This document shows, in pieces, positions 5,990-9,391 of a stretch of 9,391 nt of DNA. A model generated the notes under the pieces. It did no database searches, was not told where the DNA came from, and worked only from the letters and a program-made list of their open reading frames with translations. The translations under genes and the position numbers were made by a program. The stretch spans positions 1-9,391 of the forward strand of contig CALFXR010000112.1 of assembly GCA_937958475.1 (NCBI GenBank), given 5' to 3'. This DNA is from an uncultured Mesorhizobium sp. (GTDB lineage Bacteria; Pseudomonadota; Alphaproteobacteria; Rhizobiales; Rhizobiaceae). The stretch's first letter is position 1. The number at the start of each line of letters is the position of its first letter.

Positions 5990-6415
5990 GTGACGACGAT
6001 CCAGAAACTCGCAATCGCCTATGCGATCATGTTCCTCGCCGTCGTCGCGATCGGCTACGTGCCGGCGTTCAACGACGCCAACGGCCAGCTGTTCGGCCTG
6101 TTCAGCCTGCAATGGTGGGACGACCTGCTGCACGGCTTCTCGGGGGTGTGGGCGCTCGCCGCCGCCTTCCTCTCCTACCGTGCCTCGGTGCTCTATTTCC
6201 GGCTGTTCGGCGCCGTCTACCTGTTCGACGGCATCCTCGGCCTCGTCACCGGCTCGGGGTGTCTCGACGGCGGCATCTTCTTCTACGGCTTCCAGGACAT
6301 CGAGCTGCAGACGCGCTTCTTCGCCAACCTGCCGCATCTCGTCATCGGCGGCACCGCCGTGTTCATCGGCCTCGTGCTGGCGGACCGCGCCGGCGGACGC
6401 CCGGCGATGGCCTGA
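5990..6415 (+). CDS. Small four-helix membrane protein, DUF4383-like
   Basis: Protein of 141 residues with four hydrophobic segments: about 6-24, 46-63, 67-87 and 115-132. The pattern resembles the DUF4383 family as I know it: a first helix ending in a Gly/Pro turn (IGYVP), then LFGLFSLQWWDDLLHGFSG (34-52) with a His at the start of helix 2 (H48), then YFRLFGAVYL in helix 3, and NLPHLVIGG (113-121) with a second His (H116) at helix 4. The function of that family is not established. A 20-residue loop (about 90-110, CLDGGIFFYGF) is longer than I would expect. The start is taken as GTG 5990 because of the well-placed GGAGGGG; in-frame ATGs at 5912 and 5972 would add a polar, poorly conserved-looking tail. 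The next gene starts seven bases after the stop, so the two are probably one transcript. Inner-membrane location is inferred from hydrophobicity. Confidence 0.72.
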   Translation: MTTIQKLAIAYAIMFLAVVAIGYVPAFNDANGQLFGLFSLQWWDDLLHGFSGVWALAAAFLSYRASVLYFRLFGAVYLFDGILGLVTGSGCLDGGIFFYGFQDIELQTRFFANLPHLVIGGTAVFIGLVLADRAGGRPAMA

Positions 6416-6422
6416 CCGTCCG

Positions 6423-7547
6423 ATGTTCGTGCTCCGGCTGATCAGGCGCCTCGTCAAGACGATCGTCTACCTCGTCGTCCTGGTGCTGCTGATCCCGGTG
6501 CTGGGACTCGCCTACGGCTTCGCCACGACATCGGTGCCCGCCGTCCTGCCCGGCGAGGCGGCGGCCCCTCCGCCCGCCGCGATCGGCGAGCGCCTGCGCG
6601 TGGAAATCCCCGGGTATCAGCGGCCGGAAGAGTCGACCTACCTCACCTATCCCGAATGGGCGATCGTCTACGCGGCGCGCGAATATGCCGGCTTCGTCGC
6701 CGGTCGGCGCGAGAGCGGCTTCCCCTACTGGGCCTATGTCGGGCGCTTCTGGCAGGACTACGCCACCATGATCCGCGCCAGCAGCGCCTATCCCTTCAAC
6801 GGCGAATACCACCTGATGCTCGTCGTCATCGGCACCAGCCACACGGTCGAGCATGTCCTCCAGTGGGCCTACGAAAACACGATCGGCCGGCTGACCGAGG
6901 CGACGTCCGGCCTGCCGGTCGCCGCCGACCGCTACATCGCTGCGACCGCTGCCGAGTACGCGGCCTTCCTCGACCAGGTCCCCTGGTACGAATTCCCCTA
7001 TGCGAAGAAGCGCGCCGGCCTGTTCGACCTCGCCATGCCGGACGCCGACGATCCGGTTCGCACGGTCGAGCGCAAGGCAGCCTACGGCCTCGCCTATTCG
7101 ATCAAGCAGGTCTATGCCGACCTGATCCGCTCCGGGCTCGCGGCGTCGTCGGCGCCGGCGGAACTCGACATCCACGTCTGGGCGAAGGGTCCGGTCGGCG
7201 ATGCCCTGCGCGGCGAGGCGGACAGCGCGCTGGTGCGCGATTTCGGAGCCGACGGCGCGGTCTTCGTCACGAAGCGCTACCAGGTCTTCACCGACATGAT
7301 CCCGCGGCTGATCGACCGGGGCATGACATTCGTCGAGATCGGCGGCAACGACGAGATCCTGATGACGGTGTTGTCCGAGGCCGCGATCGAGGCGCCGGCG
7401 GGAACGGCGCTGCTGTTCTCCTATGCGCTGCCTGCCCAGCCGGGCCTCCACCGCACCGGGCTGGTCGCACGCGTCGACGCCCTGCACACGCTGATCCCGA
7501 CACTCACCGCTCAGGCGGTGCGCCTGGAACACGTCTACGATTATTGA
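6423..7547 (+). CDS. Uncharacterised membrane-anchored protein
   Basis: I do not recognise this 374-residue protein. It starts with a basic stretch (R5, R8, R9, K12) followed by one strongly hydrophobic segment (about 13-31), the pattern of a signal anchor placing the rest in the periplasm. A Pro/Ala linker (about 37-53) leads into a compact domain. That domain is rich in aromatic residues in its first part (PEESTYLTYPEWAIVYAARE, 68-87) and has a moderately hydrophobic His/Glu segment (H130, H140, E143, H144) that could be a second membrane helix or a buried core. The remainder (about 170-374) appears to be mixed alpha/beta. ATG 6423 lies seven bases after the stop of the four-helix protein and lacks a clear Shine-Dalgarno of its own, so translational coupling is likely. 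Composition matches its neighbours and the frame is intact. Conserved hypothetical is the honest label; work with the upstream membrane protein is an inference from spacing. Confidence 0.85.
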   Translation: MFVLRLIRRLVKTIVYLVVLVLLIPVLGLAYGFATTSVPAVLPGEAAAPPPAAIGERLRVEIPGYQRPEESTYLTYPEWAIVYAAREYAGFVAGRRESGFPYWAYVGRFWQDYATMIRASSAYPFNGEYHLMLVVIGTSHTVEHVLQWAYENTIGRLTEATSGLPVAADRYIAATAAEYAAFLDQVPWYEFPYAKKRAGLFDLAMPDADDPVRTVERKAAYGLAYSIKQVYADLIRSGLAASSAPAELDIHVWAKGPVGDALRGEADSALVRDFGADGAVFVTKRYQVFTDMIPRLIDRGMTFVEIGGNDEILMTVLSEAAIEAPAGTALLFSYALPAQPGLHRTGLVARVDALHTLIPTLTAQAVRLEHVYDY

Positions 7548-7666
7548 GCAGGCGTAGCGGCGTCTCCGCGCCTCCGCCCTCTCGCCTTCCTTCCACCGCG
7601 ATCGCGGCAAAATCCCGCCGCGAAGCCGCGCGACAAGACGGTCGGGCGGGGTGAGAGGGACACGAC
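7548..7666. other. Intergenic spacer with hairpin and palindrome
   Basis: A 119-bp spacer between two plus-strand genes. It holds a 12-bp palindrome CCGCGATCGCGG (7596-7607) overlapping a seven-base-pair hairpin (7602-7623), and the ribosome binding site of the next gene (GAGAGGGA, 7653-7660). No clear promoter is visible, although the gap is long enough for one. Confidence 0.5.
7602..7623 (+). terminator. GC-rich hairpin after the membrane-protein pair
   Basis: TCGCGGC (7602-7608) and GCCGCGA (7617-7623) form a perfect seven-base-pair stem around the eight-base loop AAAATCCC. It stands 55 bp past the stop at 7547. There is no downstream T-run, so it is at best a weak or Rho-assisted terminator, or a transcript-stabilising structure. 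Confidence 0.25.
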
Positions 7667-8065
7667 ATGCTGAAGACCGCCATCATCACGGCCACCATCC
7701 TCGGCTGCGACTGCGACGCCAAACAGTGCGAGTACATTCGCGACGAACCGGCGCAGTGGACGACGGTGGAGGACTGCGAAGCGGACGTCCGGACACGCAC
7801 TTTCGAAGGTGCCGGACCCGCCTATCCCACCGTCGTCGCCGTCTGCTACGCCCCCGCGGCGATAGCCGCGACGGCCGAACCCGGAGTGACCGCCGCAGCC
7901 GCCGAAGAGACCCATTCGACGCCGACCGCGGGCCGCTTCTTCGCCGGCACGGTCAAGGGCTACGTCGTCGTGCGCCGGTCGCTCGGCACGGCCGTGGACG
8001 CCACGTTCGACGCGGCGCGCTGGACCATGGGTCTGTTCACGACGTTCCCGTTGTCCGGCTTCTGA
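7667..8065 (+). CDS. Small hypothetical protein with Cys-rich N-terminus
   Basis: Protein of 132 residues that I cannot assign to a named family, though it looks like small conserved hypothetical proteins of Rhizobiales. The N-terminus MLKTAIITATILGCDCDAK has one basic residue and a short hydrophobic stretch (5-12) followed by C14 and C16. More cysteines follow at C21 (KQCEY), C37 (EDCEAD) and C60 (AVCYAP). ILGC (11-14) loosely fits a lipobox, but the hydrophobic core is short for a lipoprotein signal. An Ala-rich linker (about 63-80) separates this half from a C-terminal part (about 90-132) with GYVVVRRSLGTAVDATFDAA. The start is supported by GAGAGGGA six bases before the ATG. The spacing of acidic and cysteine residues favours a real gene over a shadow frame. 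It is convergent with the FAD-linked oxidase gene, with six bases between stop codons. Confidence 0.72.
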   Translation: MLKTAIITATILGCDCDAKQCEYIRDEPAQWTTVEDCEADVRTRTFEGAGPAYPTVVAVCYAPAAIAATAEPGVTAAAAEETHSTPTAGRFFAGTVKGYVVVRRSLGTAVDATFDAARWTMGLFTTFPLSGF

Positions 8066-8075
8066 CCGCGGTCAG
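8062..8075. repeat. Palindrome spanning two convergent stop codons
   Basis: CTGACCGCGGTCAG is a perfect 14-bp palindrome. It contains the TGA stop of the plus-strand gene (8063-8065) and the TGA stop of the minus-strand oxidase (8074-8072). With no loop it cannot fold as a normal terminator hairpin. Confidence 0.6.
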
Positions 8076-9391
8076 GCGGTCTCCGACAAGAGCTTCACCG
8101 CGCGATAGAAGGTCGAGCCGAACAGCTCGCCGGGATCGACCTCCTTCTTGCGCGCCAGGAAGGCGGCGAGTTCCGGATAGCTCGTCCGCAGCTGGCCGGC
8201 CGTATAGTGCAGCTGGTAGGGCAGGAAGAAACGCCCGCCATGGGCGAGCGTCAGGTCGATCATGGCGCGGGTGAGCGCGCGCATATACGCATTGCCCTCC
8301 GCGTCGGCGCTCTGGTTGACGTAGAGCACGAGCGAGAAGGCCGGCTCCGGCGCATAGGTGAGCGCGACGTCCTCGGCATGGACGACGCGCACCGAGGCGT
8401 TGAGAAGCTGCAGCGGCTGGTTGCGCAGGATCTCGCGCGCGGCCTCGACGAAGGCGGCGAAACGCTCGCGCGGCACGAAATATTCGTGCAGGATGTCGGT
8501 ATCGTCCTGCAAGTCGTTGAAAAGATACGAGACCGAGTCATGCATCGGGTCATTGCGCGTGACCAGGCAGGCCTCGCCCTCGGTCAGCGCTTCGCTGCGC
8601 GGCACGGTACACGCCTCGAACTTCGGCTCCAGCGTCTCCTCGGCGAACCACTTCATGCGCTGGAACACCCCGCCATGCTTGGCGAGATTCATGATCAATC
8701 GCTTCAGAGTCACGCCCGACGGCTCGGCGAGCGCCGGCGTGCCGGGCGGCGGCTGGTCGGCGACGCGGTCGTAGCGGTAGACGATCATGTCTTCCATGAA
8801 GTTGCCCGGCGCCGTCGACAGGTGGCCGTAGAACAGGCCGATGCCGGGATCGGCCTCGAGCTTGTCCCTGAAGAAGGCAGGGAACTCGTCCGTGCGGATC
8901 ACCTCGCGCGTGGTGCGGTAGACGACATTGTCGGTGATCTCGATGACGGCCGACAGCACCACGCCGAACAGGCCGTAGCCGCCGACGACGTGGCGGAAGA
9001 GATCGGCGTTCTCGCTCGCCGAGCAGGCGACGACGCTGCCGTCGGCGAGCATGACGCGCATCGAGCGGATGGTGCGCGCGATCGAGCCGACCTGGTGGTC
9101 CATGCCGTGCGCGTTGACCGAGATGGAGCCGCCGACCGAGAAGATGTCGCTCGACTGCATGGCTTTGACGGCAAAGCGTGGATGCAGGACGTTCTGGATG
9201 TCGTGCCAGCGGGCGCCGGGCTGGACCGTGATGGTGCGCGCCGTCTCGTCGAGCTCGACCCTGTTGAACTTCAGCATGTCGAGGACGAGCGCATTGTCGT
9301 CGAAGGCGTGGCCGCCCATCGAGTGGCGCACGGCCGCCATCGAGACCTTCAGGCCGTTCTGCCTCGCGAAGGCGAGCGCGGCCGCGACATG
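8072..9391 (-). CDS. FAD-linked oxidase, FAD_binding_4 / VAO type (5' end outside window)
   Basis: The C-terminal 439 codons are visible; the frame stays open to the right edge, so the gene begins outside. The first visible residues (HVAAALAFARQNGLKVS, then MAAVRHSMGGHAF) are the middle of the PP-type FAD-binding fold of the vanillyl-alcohol oxidase superfamily (COG0277-like), not a start. The methionine at 9340 is internal. Numbering from the first visible residue, H23 in RHSMGGHAF sits where several relatives (gulonolactone and alditol oxidases) bind FAD covalently through His. VQPGARWHDIQNVL (56-69), GGSISVNAHGMDHQVGSI (87-104) and LFRHVVGGYGLFGVV (131-145) complete the FAD domain. The C-terminal half ends with ARKKEVDPGELFGSTF, a pattern shared with DprE1 and sugar/alditol oxidase relatives. 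A sugar, polyol or hydroxyacid substrate is likely but cannot be fixed. No neighbouring co-directional gene is visible. Confidence 0.88.
   Translation of the reverse strand, partial: HVAAALAFARQNGLKVSMAAVRHSMGGHAFDDNALVLDMLKFNRVELDETARTITVQPGARWHDIQNVLHPRFAVKAMQSSDIFSVGGSISVNAHGMDHQVGSIARTIRSMRVMLADGSVVACSASENADLFRHVVGGYGLFGVVLSAVIEITDNVVYRTTREVIRTDEFPAFFRDKLEADPGIGLFYGHLSTAPGNFMEDMIVYRYDRVADQPPPGTPALAEPSGVTLKRLIMNLAKHGGVFQRMKWFAEETLEPKFEACTVPRSEALTEGEACLVTRNDPMHDSVSYLFNDLQDDTDILHEYFVPRERFAAFVEAAREILRNQPLQLLNASVRVVHAEDVALTYAPEPAFSLVLYVNQSADAEGNAYMRALTRAMIDLTLAHGGRFFLPYQLHYTAGQLRTSYPELAAFLARKKEVDPGELFGSTFYRAVKLLSETA

Noticed and set aside
4542..5993. 483-codon plus-strand open frame opposite the GlpD-like gene
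   Set aside because: Antisense shadow of a gene with clear Rossmann and GlpD motifs; the protein has no hydrophobic core pattern and no ribosome binding site.
6363..7610. 415-codon minus-strand open frame opposite the anchored protein
   Set aside because: Arg/Asp/Gly-rich shadow frame. The plus strand has a plausible signal anchor and follows its neighbour by seven bases, so that strand is the coding one.
9338..9340. ATG at 9340 as the start of the FAD-linked oxidase
   Set aside because: The frame continues upstream to the window edge with sequence typical of the FAD-binding fold (VAAALAFARQNGLKVS), so this Met is internal.
1..9391. Mobile element, prophage, CRISPR array, tRNA or defence system
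   Set aside because: No transposase, integrase, terminal inverted repeats, spacer-repeat pattern, cloverleaf sequence or nuclease/methylase domain was recognised on either strand.

Overview
This GC-rich window (coding density close to complete, third positions mostly G or C) looks like chromosomal DNA of an alphaproteobacterium, most likely a member of the Rhizobiales/Hyphomicrobiales such as the Mesorhizobium-Phyllobacteriaceae group. That placement is an inference from codon use, protein style and GANTC sites. It does not rest on a marker gene. I see no rRNA, tRNA, CRISPR array, transposase, integrase or phage gene.

Layout from left to right. (1) The first 22 codons of a minus-strand gene that reads like a YciA-type acyl-CoA thioesterase run off the left edge. 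(2) A 223-bp divergent spacer separates it from a two-gene plus-strand unit: a GMC-family FAD alcohol/polyol dehydrogenase, then, 37 bp later and with a strong ribosome binding site, an enolase-superfamily sugar-acid dehydratase-like protein. Together they suggest oxidation of a polyol or sugar followed by handling of the resulting acid. (3) A 143-bp convergent spacer carries four regularly spaced GANTC sites. (4) A minus-strand pair follows: a divergent GlpD-type FAD oxidoreductase (GTG start), then 20 bp later a diacylglycerol/lipid kinase. The pair suggests glycerophosphate and lipid turnover. (5) A 179-bp divergent spacer with a perfect 12-bp direct repeat leads into a plus-strand pair of membrane proteins, 7 bp apart: a small four-helix DUF4383-like protein and an unrecognised 374-residue anchored protein. 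(6) After a 119-bp spacer with a GC-rich hairpin comes a small cysteine-rich hypothetical gene. It converges, with a 6-bp gap, on (7) a minus-strand FAD-linked oxidase (FAD_binding_4 type). This last gene is open at the right edge; its true start lies outside the window.

The region is mostly ordinary metabolic chromosome. The parts most worth a second look are the Gly at the usual first metal-ligand position of the enolase-superfamily protein, the altered flavin/substrate loop of the GlpD-like protein, the phased GANTC cluster, the 12-bp direct repeat, and the uncharacterised membrane-protein pair.
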